From NCBI GenBank assembly GCA_021845665.1, contig JAJZVO010000044.1, positions 1 through 35,700 on the forward strand: DNA of 35,700 nt, in the 5' to 3' direction. The stretch is from Bacteroidota bacterium (GTDB taxonomy: Bacteria > Bacteroidota > Ignavibacteria > Kryptoniales > JAKASW01). The notes under the pieces were generated by a model that saw only the letters and a program-made list of their open reading frames with translations, did not search any database and was not told the DNA's origin. The first letter of the stretch is position 1. Every line of letters begins with the position of its first letter. The position numbers were made by a program, and so were the translations under genes. This document shows, one piece after another, positions 23,626-32,139 of the stretch.

Positions 23626-24483
23626 TTGGCTGGTCCAAGAGATCGCACCGCGAAGAAACGTCTGGGCGCGGTTAGTTTTTTAAATACGAAACCGCTTATC
23701 TACGGTATCGAGAATAACCTATTCCCTCACAACTTCCAGATTGTGAAAGCGATACCGTCTGAACTCGCGGTCGAGTTGAATGCGGGCAAGCTGGATGTTG
23801 CCTTGATTCCAAGTATCGCTTACGCCAGAAACAGTCCCACGCTCCGGATAGTACCTGAATGTGGAATCATTGCCCACGCTGAAGTGAACAGCATCCGGCT
23901 CTATTTCAATAAGGATTTAAAGAGCATTCGAACCGTTGCGCTCGATGTCAGCTCGATGACATCTGTCGTCCTCACAAAAATCATTCTTGCGGAGAGATAC
24001 GAGATGAAACCTGAATTCATTGCGGCCCGTCCCGATGTAAACAAAATGCTCGCCTCCGCGGATGCTGCTCTCGTTATTGGAGATGCCGCCCTGTTTAGAA
24101 CGCAGTCCGCCGGCGTGAATTATCTTGACCTGGCGGAAGAGTGGCGCGATATGACTGGCCTTCCATTCGTTTTCGCAGTCTGGGCGGGAAGGGACGGAGC
24201 CATCAGTCTCGACGATACACAGGCAATTATCTCATCCAAGAATCTGGGGCTGGACAATATTGACGCGGTCTCGCGGGCCGCAGCGGCTGAGTACAACGCG
24301 GATTTCACTCTGGTTAAATCCTATCTTACCGAAAACATCCAGTTCGATCTCGGTGAAGAGGAGATTGCCGGTATGAAGCAATACTTCGAGATGGCTTACT
24401 ATCACGGCGCTCTTGACTATATGCCTCTCGTTAACTTCTACCCCCTTGAGTCACCTGCCGGGGAGTCTTCTCCATACAATTAG
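23626..24483 (+). CDS. mqnA: Chorismate dehydratase
   Basis: 285 residues, TTG start at 23626 (30 bases after mqnE); no ATG or GTG lies in frame nearby. MqnA dehydrates chorismate to 3-[(1-carboxyvinyl)oxy]benzoate, the first futalosine-pathway step. Family features: the N-terminal GAVSFLNTKPLIYGIE, the periplasmic-binding-protein-like fold with LDVALIPSIAYARN, SRTVALDVSS-like TVALDVSSMTSVVLTKIIL, the middle VIGDAAL, and LPFVFAVWAGR. Together with mqnE this indicates menaquinone as respiratory quinone; later steps are not in the window. Confidence 0.93.
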   Translation: MAGPRDRTAKKRLGAVSFLNTKPLIYGIENNLFPHNFQIVKAIPSELAVELNAGKLDVALIPSIAYARNSPTLRIVPECGIIAHAEVNSIRLYFNKDLKSIRTVALDVSSMTSVVLTKIILAERYEMKPEFIAARPDVNKMLASADAALVIGDAALFRTQSAGVNYLDLAEEWRDMTGLPFVFAVWAGRDGAISLDDTQAIISSKNLGLDNIDAVSRAAAAEYNADFTLVKSYLTENIQFDLGEEEIAGMKQYFEMAYYHGALDYMPLVNFYPLESPAGESSPYN

Positions 24484-24484
24484 C

Positions 24485-24517
24485 AATTTGTAACAAATTC
24501 CTTCGATTTCGTAGATT
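24485..24517 (+). promoter_or_regulatory. Putative promoter with inverted repeat before the solenoid-barrel gene
   Basis: AATTTG-TAA-CAAATT (24485-24499) is a perfect 6-base inverted repeat directly after the mqnA stop. TTGTAA within it (24488-24493) and TAGATT (24512-24517) are 18 bases apart and could be -35 and -10 elements, which would place the repeat over the -35 box. Confidence 0.3.
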
Positions 24518-24541
24518 CCCTGAGAAAAAGGAGCTCTTGAA

Positions 24542-26236
24542 ATGAAATGGCTGCTACCGCTTCTCATGTCATTTACCCTGCTGTATGCTATTACTCCAGC
24601 GTCCGCTCAAGAGGCTGACTCCACCGCATCGGGTCAGGGCGGCATTATCGACTCGCTCAGGGCGCAAATGCGCGGGATAGAGAAATCCTACATGTTGCTC
24701 AAGGAGCGTACAGACTCCACCAAGCACTTCACAGAATCCGACAGGCTCGAGCTCGAAAAGCTTTCACAGGAGATGACTGCAATCGGGGAACAACTTACAC
24801 ATTTAACCGAGACTGCCTCGCGTCTTGCGGATGATGCAGCGAGTGTCTATGATCTGAAGAACGCCGTGGTAAAAAATGGTGACTACACAATCTCCGATAA
24901 TGAAGTCGTGGACCATGATATCAAAGTCCTGAACGGGGATGCGTTCATTCATGGTACCCTTAACGGCAGCATCGTGGTCGTGAACGGTGATGCCTATGTC
25001 CGGGGCGGAGCAAAAGTAACCGGGGACGTAATCGTGGTGAACGGCCGGGCTCATGTCAGCCGGGACGCTGAAGTGTCGGGCAATATTATTGAGCGCGGTG
25101 GTGCCGACATTGAAATGAGGCACGGCCTTACGGAAAAATTGCACTTCCTGAATAATCCCGATATATGGGCAAAGCCGAACTTTCTCTTCGACAGGCTGGC
25201 GGCTAATTACAACCGCGTCGACGGACTCTTTCTCGGAATTGGACAGCGCAGGCAATATTATTGGAGCGGCGCGGAGACCTTCTCCCCGTTCGGATTCGTC
25301 GGCTACGCGTTTGCCTTGCATAGGTGGCGATACCAGGTCGGACTGGACAAATGGTTCGGGAACCGCGACAGATTTGAAGTGGGCATCGAGGCTCATTCGT
25401 TGACAGACTCGAAGGACTACTGGATAATAGGCCCCAAGGAAAATTCACTTTATTCCATCCTCGCTAAGGAAGATTTCATGGACTACTTTTCCAGAGACGG
25501 GATGTCGGTCCACATTGCTCAATACTACCGTATGAACTCAAGGGTGAAGTTGAGCTTCGATGTCGACAAGTACTCTTCTCTATCCGGTATGACAAACTGG
25601 TCGATTTTCGGTGGACATAAATCGTTTCGCCCTAACCCTCCCGTCACGGACGGTTGGATGAGAAGTGTGGTTATCGAGCTGCAGCACCGTGAGTACAGGG
25701 GAGACTCGAAGCGCATCGGCTGGTTGGCAGGGTTGCGCGGCGAGACAACTGTAAGCGGTGCGTTTGATTTCTCAATGCTGACGGCGAATATCGTCAGGTA
25801 CCAGCCTCTCTTCAGGGGAGTACAGCTCAATATGAGGTTGGTCGGCGGTACCTCCCGCGGCCTCCTTCCACCTCAGCGCAACTACCAGATTGGCGGATTC
25901 AACACACTTAACGCATTCCCGTACAAGGAATTCACGGGCAACAGGCTCGTGCTGTTCAATGCTGAACTTCTACTTAGTCCGGAGTTGTTCAAGCGTTCCC
26001 ATTTCTTCCCGCTCAACACCGTGACGCTGATACTCTTCAGCGACGTCGGGGAGGTGCAGGATGCCGGCACGGTTGGAATGACGAGCGGTTGGGAGTCGAT
26101 GAAACTTACCGGCCTGAAGACCGACTATGGAGTCGGTCTCGGCAACGGCTCCGGAAGCTTCAGGATTTTCCTTGCCTGGAGGACCGATATCAGTGCCCCA
26201 CCAACATTCGGTATACGCATTGCGAGGCCGTTCTAA
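24542..26236 (+). CDS. Outer-membrane protein: coiled coil + bactofilin-like solenoid + Omp85-like barrel
   Basis: 564 residues; AAGGAG precedes the ATG. Signal peptide 1-22 (cleavage near ASAQE). Residues about 33-100 are helical with heptad-like Leu spacing. Residues about 108-190 are short repeats of the form V-x-NGDAxVxGxxxG (LNGDAFIHGTLNGSIVVVNG; DAYVRGGAKVTGDVIVVNG), as in bactofilin and polymer-forming beta-solenoids. Residues about 215-564 are amphipathic strands of a beta-barrel resembling the C-terminal part of Omp85/TamA-type proteins: NYQIGGFNTLNAFPYKEF and FSDVGEV match the loop-6 region and following strand, and the chain ends in Phe, the normal outer-membrane recognition signal. 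POTRA domains are absent, and the usual R-G-F/Y of loop 6 reads N-A-F here. Function unknown; not obviously part of BAM. Confidence 0.75.
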   Translation: MKWLLPLLMSFTLLYAITPASAQEADSTASGQGGIIDSLRAQMRGIEKSYMLLKERTDSTKHFTESDRLELEKLSQEMTAIGEQLTHLTETASRLADDAASVYDLKNAVVKNGDYTISDNEVVDHDIKVLNGDAFIHGTLNGSIVVVNGDAYVRGGAKVTGDVIVVNGRAHVSRDAEVSGNIIERGGADIEMRHGLTEKLHFLNNPDIWAKPNFLFDRLAANYNRVDGLFLGIGQRRQYYWSGAETFSPFGFVGYAFALHRWRYQVGLDKWFGNRDRFEVGIEAHSLTDSKDYWIIGPKENSLYSILAKEDFMDYFSRDGMSVHIAQYYRMNSRVKLSFDVDKYSSLSGMTNWSIFGGHKSFRPNPPVTDGWMRSVVIELQHREYRGDSKRIGWLAGLRGETTVSGAFDFSMLTANIVRYQPLFRGVQLNMRLVGGTSRGLLPPQRNYQIGGFNTLNAFPYKEFTGNRLVLFNAELLLSPELFKRSHFFPLNTVTLILFSDVGEVQDAGTVGMTSGWESMKLTGLKTDYGVGLGNGSGSFRIFLAWRTDISAPPTFGIRIARPF

Positions 26237-26271
26237 AAACGAAGTGAAAGCTTAATTAGCGACTGCGTGAT

Positions 26272-26304
26272 CCGGCACCGCCACGATCCCACGTGAGGTG
26301 CCGG
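26272..26304. terminator. Shared hairpin between convergent genes
   Basis: CCGGCACC (26272-26279) and GGTGCCGG (26297-26304) form a perfect 8-base-pair stem between the stops of the solenoid-barrel gene and gdhA. Downstream on the plus strand is TATCGTCTCTCCCTGTTTTC, only loosely T-rich. Confidence 0.6.
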
Positions 26305-26358
26305 TATCGTCTCTCCCTGTTTTCTAACTGCGCTTCGCATCGAAGCCAACAGTAGTCC

Positions 26359-27780
26359 TCAAGGGAATATTCCGAGTTCCATATAAGCCGTCGCGATCTT
26401 GTTTATCGCGTTTAAGAATGCCGCGGTACGCAAGTCCGGTATCCTGTTGTCGCTTTTCAATATTTCCCTTATCTGATTGTACGCCCCCGTCATCGTCTCT
26501 TCGAGCCCGGAGTTGACAAGGTCGATCTCGTCGGCACCCTTCGTTATCGCACTCCGCTCGGCGTCGGTAAAAGACTTCCCCGTTGTCTGCTCGACGGCGT
26601 GAAGTATCTTGTCGAATGCTGAATGTTCGAACCGCTTGTCCATCCTTCCGAACCTGACATGCGAGAGATTCTTCAGCCACTCGAAGTAAGAGACCGTCAC
26701 TCCACCCGCGTTAAGGAACATGTCAGGGACGACCATCACGCTCTTCTTCAGCAATGTTTCTTCAGCGCCGACGGTCGTCGGACCGTTCGCACCCTCGCCG
26801 ATAATTTTGGCCTTTATTCGCGGAGCGTTCTCTTCGGTTATCTGTTCCTCCAGCGCAGCAGGGATAATGATGTCGCAGTCTAACTCGAGGGCATCCAGTG
26901 AATGCGCGATGTCTTTCGCGCCGGGGAACTTGAGGATTGACCCTGTTTCCTTTCGATGTTTTACGACCGCGTCGACGTCGAGACCGTTGGGATTGTAAAT
27001 GGCTCCTTCGTACTCCGCGAGCGCGACTATCACCGCACCACCTTCCTGGCAGAACTTTGCGGCATGGTAACCGACGTTGCCGAGCCCCTGCACGACGACT
27101 CGCTTTCCGGACAACCCGCGCGTCAATCCCAATTTCTTCATGTCTTCTGTGCTATCGCACGCTTCCTGAAGACCGTAGAAAATGCCTCTCCCAGTTGCTT
27201 CGGTCCTTCCGCGAACACCTCCTTCTGCTACAGGTTTTCCGGTGACGCATGCGAGTGCGTCGATCTTTCCCGGATAGAAAGTCGAATACGTGTCCGCGAT
27301 CCAGGCCATCTCTCTCGAACTAGAACCGTAATCCGGAGCCGGCACATCGACACCCGGCCCGATGTAGTTCTTTCTGATAAGCTCAGTAGTGTAGCGTCTC
27401 GTTATTACTTCAACATCCGTTTCTGTATACTCCTTCGGATTGAACTTTATTGCGCCCTTCGCCCCTCCGAATGGCACATCGACTACAGCACATTTGTAAG
27501 TCATCAGGGCCGCAAGGGCTTTTACTTCATCTTCGTCAACCATGGCGGAATATCTTATCCCGCCCTTCACGGGCAGCTTGTGGTAACTGTGCTCGACCCT
27601 CCATCCCCGCAAGACTTGTAATCCTTTTGATGTCCGCACGGGAAACTGAAATGAGTAAACGCTGTTACACCCTTTGATTTGTTCAAGCAAACCTTGTGGG
27701 TAGCTTGTCAATTGGGCGGCTCTGTCGAAATTGCGGTTTACATTTTCGAAAAAGCTGATCGCATGTTTTGTGTCCGGCAT
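26359..27780 (-). CDS. gdhA: Glutamate dehydrogenase
   Basis: 473 residues from ATG 27780, preceded by CAGGG; an earlier ATG at 27819 has GAGG too close to be used. It interconverts glutamate and 2-oxoglutarate + ammonia with NAD(P). Motifs: [39 protein letters not shown] with the catalytic Lys, and [19 protein letters not shown] with the conserved Asp. The Rossmann glycines follow in [16 protein letters not shown], with an acidic residue later in [10 protein letters not shown] that suggests NAD preference (inference). GEGANGPTT and [17 protein letters not shown] complete the site. Overall it resembles the larger animal/archaeal-type enzymes. A UPF0145 gene lies 64 bases upstream, possibly in one transcript. 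Confidence 0.95.
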   Translation of the reverse strand: MPDTKHAISFFENVNRNFDRAAQLTSYPQGLLEQIKGCNSVYSFQFPVRTSKGLQVLRGWRVEHSYHKLPVKGGIRYSAMVDEDEVKALAALMTYKCAVVDVPFGGAKGAIKFNPKEYTETDVEVITRRYTTELIRKNYIGPGVDVPAPDYGSSSREMAWIADTYSTFYPGKIDALACVTGKPVAEGGVRGRTEATGRGIFYGLQEACDSTEDMKKLGLTRGLSGKRVVVQGLGNVGYHAAKFCQEGGAVIVALAEYEGAIYNPNGLDVDAVVKHRKETGSILKFPGAKDIAHSLDALELDCDIIIPAALEEQITEENAPRIKAKIIGEGANGPTTVGAEETLLKKSVMVVPDMFLNAGGVTVSYFEWLKNLSHVRFGRMDKRFEHSAFDKILHAVEQTTGKSFTDAERSAITKGADEIDLVNSGLEETMTGAYNQIREILKSDNRIPDLRTAAFLNAINKIATAYMELGIFP

Positions 27781-27844
27781 AGATTTACCCTGTTTTTGTG
27801 TTTGGGTATTGTCACGCATTCCTCATATAAGATGTAATTTGAAA

Positions 27845-28174
27845 TCAGGTGTGTGATACCACGACGGCTGTACCATAACAAAGAACTTCGGTGACGCCGT
27901 TCATTAGCTCTGTCGCGTCATATCTCACGCCCACGATTGCGTTCGCACCGACCTTCTCGGCATGTTCTACCATCATCTCGAAGGCTTCTTCGCGGCTCTT
28001 CTCGCAAAGCTCGGTGAAGAGTGTGATATTCCCGCCGAAAAGAGTCTGCAGTGATCCGCCGATAGTGCCGAACACGGATCTCGATCTCACGGTGATGCCG
28101 CGGACGACTCCCAGCTGCCTTGAGATCTTATACCCTTCGAGTTCGAATGTCGTTGTGGTCATTGAATGGTCCAT
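27845..28174 (-). CDS. UPF0145 (YbjQ-family) protein
   Basis: 109 residues from ATG 28174, fixed by GGAGGT five bases upstream. Family hallmarks: [20 protein letters not shown] near the N-terminus, then [20 protein letters not shown] and [24 protein letters not shown]. YbjQ/UPF0145 proteins form pentameric-type small domains, also called putative heavy-metal-binding; true function is not established. Upstream of glutamate dehydrogenase in the same direction. Confidence 0.9.
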   Translation of the reverse strand: MDHSMTTTTFELEGYKISRQLGVVRGITVRSRSVFGTIGGSLQTLFGGNITLFTELCEKSREEAFEMMVEHAEKVGANAIVGVRYDATELMNGVTEVLCYGTAVVVSHT

Positions 28175-28229
28175 CGAAGACCTCCTTGTGTCTAAGGTTT
28201 TGTTACGACTCGCAACAAATTGTACAGTG

Positions 28230-28258
28230 AATATAGCCGCGCGATACATATTTCACAA
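28230..28258 (-). promoter_or_regulatory. Putative promoter of the UPF0145-gdhA unit
   Basis: Minus strand: TTGTGA (28258-28253), exactly 17 bases, TATATT (28235-28230), matching the sigma-70 consensus at 4/6 and 5/6. It predicts a leader of about 50 bases carrying the GGAGGT ribosome site. The rest of the 308-base divergent gap (28175-28482) shows no gene or RNA; the amidohydrolase ribosome site GAGG lies at its right end. Confidence 0.5.
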
Positions 28259-28482
28259 TGTCGTTTGGCAACAGGATGGAACATTGAATGAAGAAGACGC
28301 TCGGCGCGATCTCTCCTTCCGACACCGCGCTTGATAATATTAAGCAACGGCCTTCCGCCGGTTAGATTAGTGAATAAGTCAGGCGGGGGATTCTTAGTCT
28401 CTTAATCAGACATCCTTCAGTTCCTGAGTGTGGTGTATTCCTCTATGGTTTCGTAAATTCTAACGAATCAGATGAGGAATAA

Positions 28483-30240
28483 ATGAAGTACATCAAACTC
28501 GCCGCAGTCGTGATCCTCGCGATAATCCTGGCCTCTTGTTCACCGCAGAAACTTAAGGTGGACCTCGTCCTGACGAACGGAGAAATCCAGACAATGGATC
28601 CTGTCTTCCCGACGGCGGAAGCCGTCGCTGTCAACGGCGGCAAAATCGTAGGCGTCGGTACAGACGATGGCGTCACATCTCACTTCTCCGGAACGAAGAC
28701 GCTGAACCTCCATGGTGCGTATGTCCTTCCGGGATTAATTGACGGCCACGCGCATATGGTGGATCTCGGCATGAGTCTTCAAACTATAAATCTGTCCGGT
28801 GCGCGCTCTCCACAGCAAGTAGCTACATTGGTCGAAGAGGCGACTGCAAGGACGAGGCTCGGCGGTTGGATCCGAGGGAGTGGCTGGAACCCGACGCAAT
28901 GGCACGAGAGTCTCACAGACCTCGGAGGTCTCCTCGACAAGGCCGCCCCCGATAATTACGTCTTCCTTGTGAGTTCAAACGGTGAAGCCGTCTGGGTGAA
29001 TGAGAAAGTCCTTCGATTAGTCGGGATCGACCGTAACACGAAAGCCCCCCCGGGTGGGGTGATCGTCAGGGATAGCAAGGGTAACCCGACCGGTGTACTG
29101 GCTGGCTCCGCGATATCGCTCGTCACATCCATGCTCCCTCGTCCTTCCGAAGACGATATCCAAGAAGCGATCGAGCTGGCTTCGGATACGTGCGCACGTT
29201 ACGGAATTACGGAAGTGCAGGATGCCGGAATCGGTCGGCACACGCTAGATGCTTACAAACTTCTTGCCGACCGGGGTAAGCTGAAAATTAGAATCTACGC
29301 TATGTACGACGGCGACGACACCACCCTTCCGGCCATTCTGAAGTCGGGCCCTATCGTCAATTACAAAGACTATTTTACAATGCGTTCCATAAGGGTCGAC
29401 ATGGACGGGCCGCTGGCATCGCGCCAGGCGGCGCTCGTCAGGGAATATTCGGATGCGCCGGATCAGTTCGGGGCTACGCTGATGAGCGAAGGGAGCCTGG
29501 CGAATCTCACGATCGCATCGTTGTCGTCGGGTTTCCAGGTCTGCACTGAAGCTCATGGCGACAGGGCTAACGACGTCGTTCTGGATGCTTATGGGAAAGC
29601 GCTGAAGGTTGCGAACGTTGACGATCCTCGACTGAGAATAGAGTGCGCGGACGTTCTCCTGAGCAGAGATTTCTCCAGGTTCAAGGAACTCGGCATCATC
29701 CCGTCTATGCAGCCGTCCGTGTGTACATCTGATATGTATTGGGTGGAGTCGAGGTTGGGTCCTGAGAGAACCCGGAACGCTTTCGCGTGGCAGTCGCTGC
29801 TCAGCAGGGGGAACATCATTGTCTCCGGTTCCGACTTTCCGAACGAAAGCCCTGATCCGAGGATCGGGATATACTCTGCCGTCACGCGGCGCGACTTGAA
29901 CGGATTGCCGCAATCCTTTGCCAATGCTGAAAGATATTTTCAACTCAGCCCCAACGCGGCCGTCGACAGCTCGGACTTCGACGGAGGCTTTTTCCCGGGC
30001 CAGCGGATGTCCCTCGCCGATGCGCTGAAGTCCTTCACCGTCTGGCCGGCCTATGCCGCTTTCCAGGAGTCTGAGAAGGGAAGCATATCGGTGGGTAAGT
30101 ATGCGGACTTTACAATTCTGAAATCAAACCTCCACCGCATGCCGCATGACGAGATCCTTCATGACACGATTATGGCAACGATTGTCGGAGGCAGGTTCGT
30201 CTACGAGAGTCCGCTCGCACGCGCGTGGAGTTCACCTTGA
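28483..30240 (+). CDS. YtcJ-type (Amidohydro_3) lipoprotein with substituted active-site ligands
   Basis: 585 residues, GAGG before the ATG. A lipoprotein signal ends in LASC with Cys19. The metal-dependent hydrolase barrel follows: LPGLIDGHAHMVDLG keeps the H-x-H pair (89, 91) and SGSDFPNESPDPR keeps the late Asp (451). Other family positions are altered. The usual D-G-H-A reads N-G-E-A (Glu168). The carboxylated Lys before D-G-x-L-x-S-R reads Arg304. The usual T-H-A-I-G-D reads T-E-A-H-G-D (Glu356, His358). R-I-E-H-A reads R-I-E-C-A (Cys388). The rest (DGPLASRQAALV, GDRANDVVLDAYGKAL, SMQPSVCTSDMYW, GKYADFTIL) follows the family closely, so this is a full-length homologue with altered chemistry or none. 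Substrate unknown; predicted membrane-anchored outside the cytoplasm. Confidence 0.88.
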   Translation: MKYIKLAAVVILAIILASCSPQKLKVDLVLTNGEIQTMDPVFPTAEAVAVNGGKIVGVGTDDGVTSHFSGTKTLNLHGAYVLPGLIDGHAHMVDLGMSLQTINLSGARSPQQVATLVEEATARTRLGGWIRGSGWNPTQWHESLTDLGGLLDKAAPDNYVFLVSSNGEAVWVNEKVLRLVGIDRNTKAPPGGVIVRDSKGNPTGVLAGSAISLVTSMLPRPSEDDIQEAIELASDTCARYGITEVQDAGIGRHTLDAYKLLADRGKLKIRIYAMYDGDDTTLPAILKSGPIVNYKDYFTMRSIRVDMDGPLASRQAALVREYSDAPDQFGATLMSEGSLANLTIASLSSGFQVCTEAHGDRANDVVLDAYGKALKVANVDDPRLRIECADVLLSRDFSRFKELGIIPSMQPSVCTSDMYWVESRLGPERTRNAFAWQSLLSRGNIIVSGSDFPNESPDPRIGIYSAVTRRDLNGLPQSFANAERYFQLSPNAAVDSSDFDGGFFPGQRMSLADALKSFTVWPAYAAFQESEKGSISVGKYADFTILKSNLHRMPHDEILHDTIMATIVGGRFVYESPLARAWSSP

Positions 30241-30289
30241 GTCTTGACCTGCCGGGCGATCGTGATTCATTAACTAAATGGAGCATACG

Positions 30290-30772
30290 ATGGAACTAAA
30301 GGTAGTGAAAATTGAAAAACCTGAGGATGTCAATTTGATACTTGGTCAGGCTCACTTCATAAAAACCGTGGAGGATTTGCACGAGGCTATCGTTGAGACT
30401 GTCCCGCAGATGAAATTCGGGATCGGCTTCTGTGAGTCATCCGGACCGGCGCTTGTGAGATTCAGCGGCAACGACGATGAGTTGTCCGAACTGGCGAAGA
30501 AACGTGCGATGGAAATTTCGGCCGGACACTCGTTCATTATCTTCATGAGAGACGGCTTCCCTGTGAATATTCTAAATACGATTAAGAACGTTGCCGAAGT
30601 CGCCGAAATATTTTGCGCGACGGGAAACCCGGTAGAGGTTGTCCTGGCGGAAACGGAACAAGGGAGGGGGATACTGGGAGTCGTCGATGGGGTTAAAACC
30701 AAAGGGATCGAAACCGATTCCGACAGAGAATCCCGCCACGATTTTTTGAGGAAGATCGGATACAAGCTCTAA
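30290..30772 (+). CDS. Adenosine-specific kinase (PF04008 family)
   Basis: 160 residues from ATG 30290, with GGAG six bases upstream; an ATG at 30278 overlaps that ribosome site and is less likely. Family stretches: VNLILGQAHFIKTVEDLHEA, KFGIGFCESSGPALVRFSGN, AGHSFIIFMRDGFPVNILN, EIFCATGNPVEVVLAETEQG and RGILGVVDG. The family (formerly DUF355) is named from a crystal structure with adenosine and is known mainly from archaea and some thermophilic bacteria; the biological reaction is poorly documented. It follows the amidohydrolase by 49 bases and may be co-transcribed with it. Confidence 0.9.
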   Translation: MELKVVKIEKPEDVNLILGQAHFIKTVEDLHEAIVETVPQMKFGIGFCESSGPALVRFSGNDDELSELAKKRAMEISAGHSFIIFMRDGFPVNILNTIKNVAEVAEIFCATGNPVEVVLAETEQGRGILGVVDGVKTKGIETDSDRESRHDFLRKIGYKL

Positions 30773-30799
30773 ATCGAACTTCTTTCCAGGAACGCCGTC

Positions 30800-30805
30800 T
30801 ATAAT
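30800..30805 (+). promoter_or_regulatory. Perfect -10 box before the exporter operon
   Basis: TATAAT lies 20 bases before the tolC-like ATG (30826). No good -35 hexamer is visible 16-18 bases upstream. It may make the exporter operon independent of the preceding kinase gene. GGAG precedes the ATG. Confidence 0.4.
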
Positions 30806-30825
30806 CACAATTAACGCTGGAGACT

Positions 30826-32121
30826 ATGAATAAGTATATCCTTTCCTTTTTGCTTATACCTATGGTTGTGCTCGGTCAGAGTGTCAAAGGATCACCGTCC
30901 GCACTTGCCGGCAGCGATTCGTTGACGCTGGATCAGTGCGTCGGGATAGCGTTGAAGTACAATCCGCAGATACGGCTTGCCGAAGGCGGCCTAGATGCGT
31001 CAAGGGCAAATCTGAAATTGTCCACATCGGCCTACATGCCGCAAATAATGGGAACGGCAAGCGCTGCCAGGAACGGCGGCACTTTCGTGTTCGGTCCCAT
31101 TGCAAGAGAGGGCTATTTCGACAATTTCTCGGCAGGCTTCACGGCATCACAAACGATATTCGATTTCGGCAAAACCATATCCCGGGTTGCCGCATCCTCC
31201 GATCTTGTGAGGGCCTCGAATCAAGATCTCAGAAGCACTACCGAGGATGTTGTATTAAATACGCATATCTCTTACTTCAACTACCTCGCCGCGGTAAGAG
31301 TCGTGCAAGTCGACAGTGAAACAGTCTCGGAAGCGGAAGGTCATCTCAGGCAGGCAAAAGCTTTCTATAAAGCGGGCACTGTACCACAATATGACGTCGT
31401 GAATGCTGAAGTGGAAGTCGCAAACGCCAGGGTGAGTATGATCCAGGCGGTTAACAACGTGAAAATCGCGAGAGTCCAGCTCGAGAATGTTCTCGGCGTG
31501 AACCTGCCTCCCAAATTAGAACTAGAGGACGATCTCAATGTCAAATATGTCGACATCCCGATGAGTACAGCCATCGAGACCGCCATGAAAAACAGACCCG
31601 AGCTTCTTGCGAGCCGCGCGCAGCTGCAGGCAAGTAAATCGCTCCTGACGGAAGCGTGGACCCAGGTCCTGCCGGACATAAACGCTACCGCGGGATATAA
31701 ATGGAACGGTGCCGATCCGCAGCCTCTTTTCCCAAGCTGGAATGTGGGCCTCACTCTATCCGTCCCGATTTTCGAAGGGTTTGCACTCGATGCCGGAATC
31801 GACCAGGCGAAAGCAAACCTTAAGAGTGCGGAAGCGTCCAATGACATAGTTATGCAAACGTTGTATTTGGACGTCCAGCAGCAGGAGTACGCACTCCAGG
31901 AGGCGGCCGAAAAAATTCAGGCTGCCAGAAAGCTCGTCGATCAAGCTTCCGAAGCTTTGCGTCTCGCCGTGGGACAATACAACTCAGGGACCGGCAGTGC
32001 GCTCGATGTTACTGACGCACAGGTGACTCTGGGAAGTGCCCGTATCTCGTATATCCAATCGCTCTACGACTACAACGTGTCGTATGCATCACTGCAACGG
32101 GCAATGGGAACAATCAAGTAA
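30826..32121 (+). CDS. TolC-family outer-membrane efflux protein
   Basis: 431 residues. Signal peptide MNKYILSFLLIPMVVLGQSV. Two OEP repeats: the first begins LTLDQCVGIALKYNPQIRLAEGG; the second carries AIETAMKNRPELLASRAQL and ends with GQYNSGTGSALDVTDAQVTL. These make the trimeric helical tunnel through the periplasm and outer membrane. Slightly short but complete. First gene of a four-gene exporter; the adaptor follows after 18 bases. Confidence 0.93.
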   Translation: MNKYILSFLLIPMVVLGQSVKGSPSALAGSDSLTLDQCVGIALKYNPQIRLAEGGLDASRANLKLSTSAYMPQIMGTASAARNGGTFVFGPIAREGYFDNFSAGFTASQTIFDFGKTISRVAASSDLVRASNQDLRSTTEDVVLNTHISYFNYLAAVRVVQVDSETVSEAEGHLRQAKAFYKAGTVPQYDVVNAEVEVANARVSMIQAVNNVKIARVQLENVLGVNLPPKLELEDDLNVKYVDIPMSTAIETAMKNRPELLASRAQLQASKSLLTEAWTQVLPDINATAGYKWNGADPQPLFPSWNVGLTLSVPIFEGFALDAGIDQAKANLKSAEASNDIVMQTLYLDVQQQEYALQEAAEKIQAARKLVDQASEALRLAVGQYNSGTGSALDVTDAQVTLGSARISYIQSLYDYNVSYASLQRAMGTIK

Positions 32122-32139
32122 ACTCAGGAAACGTAAGGT

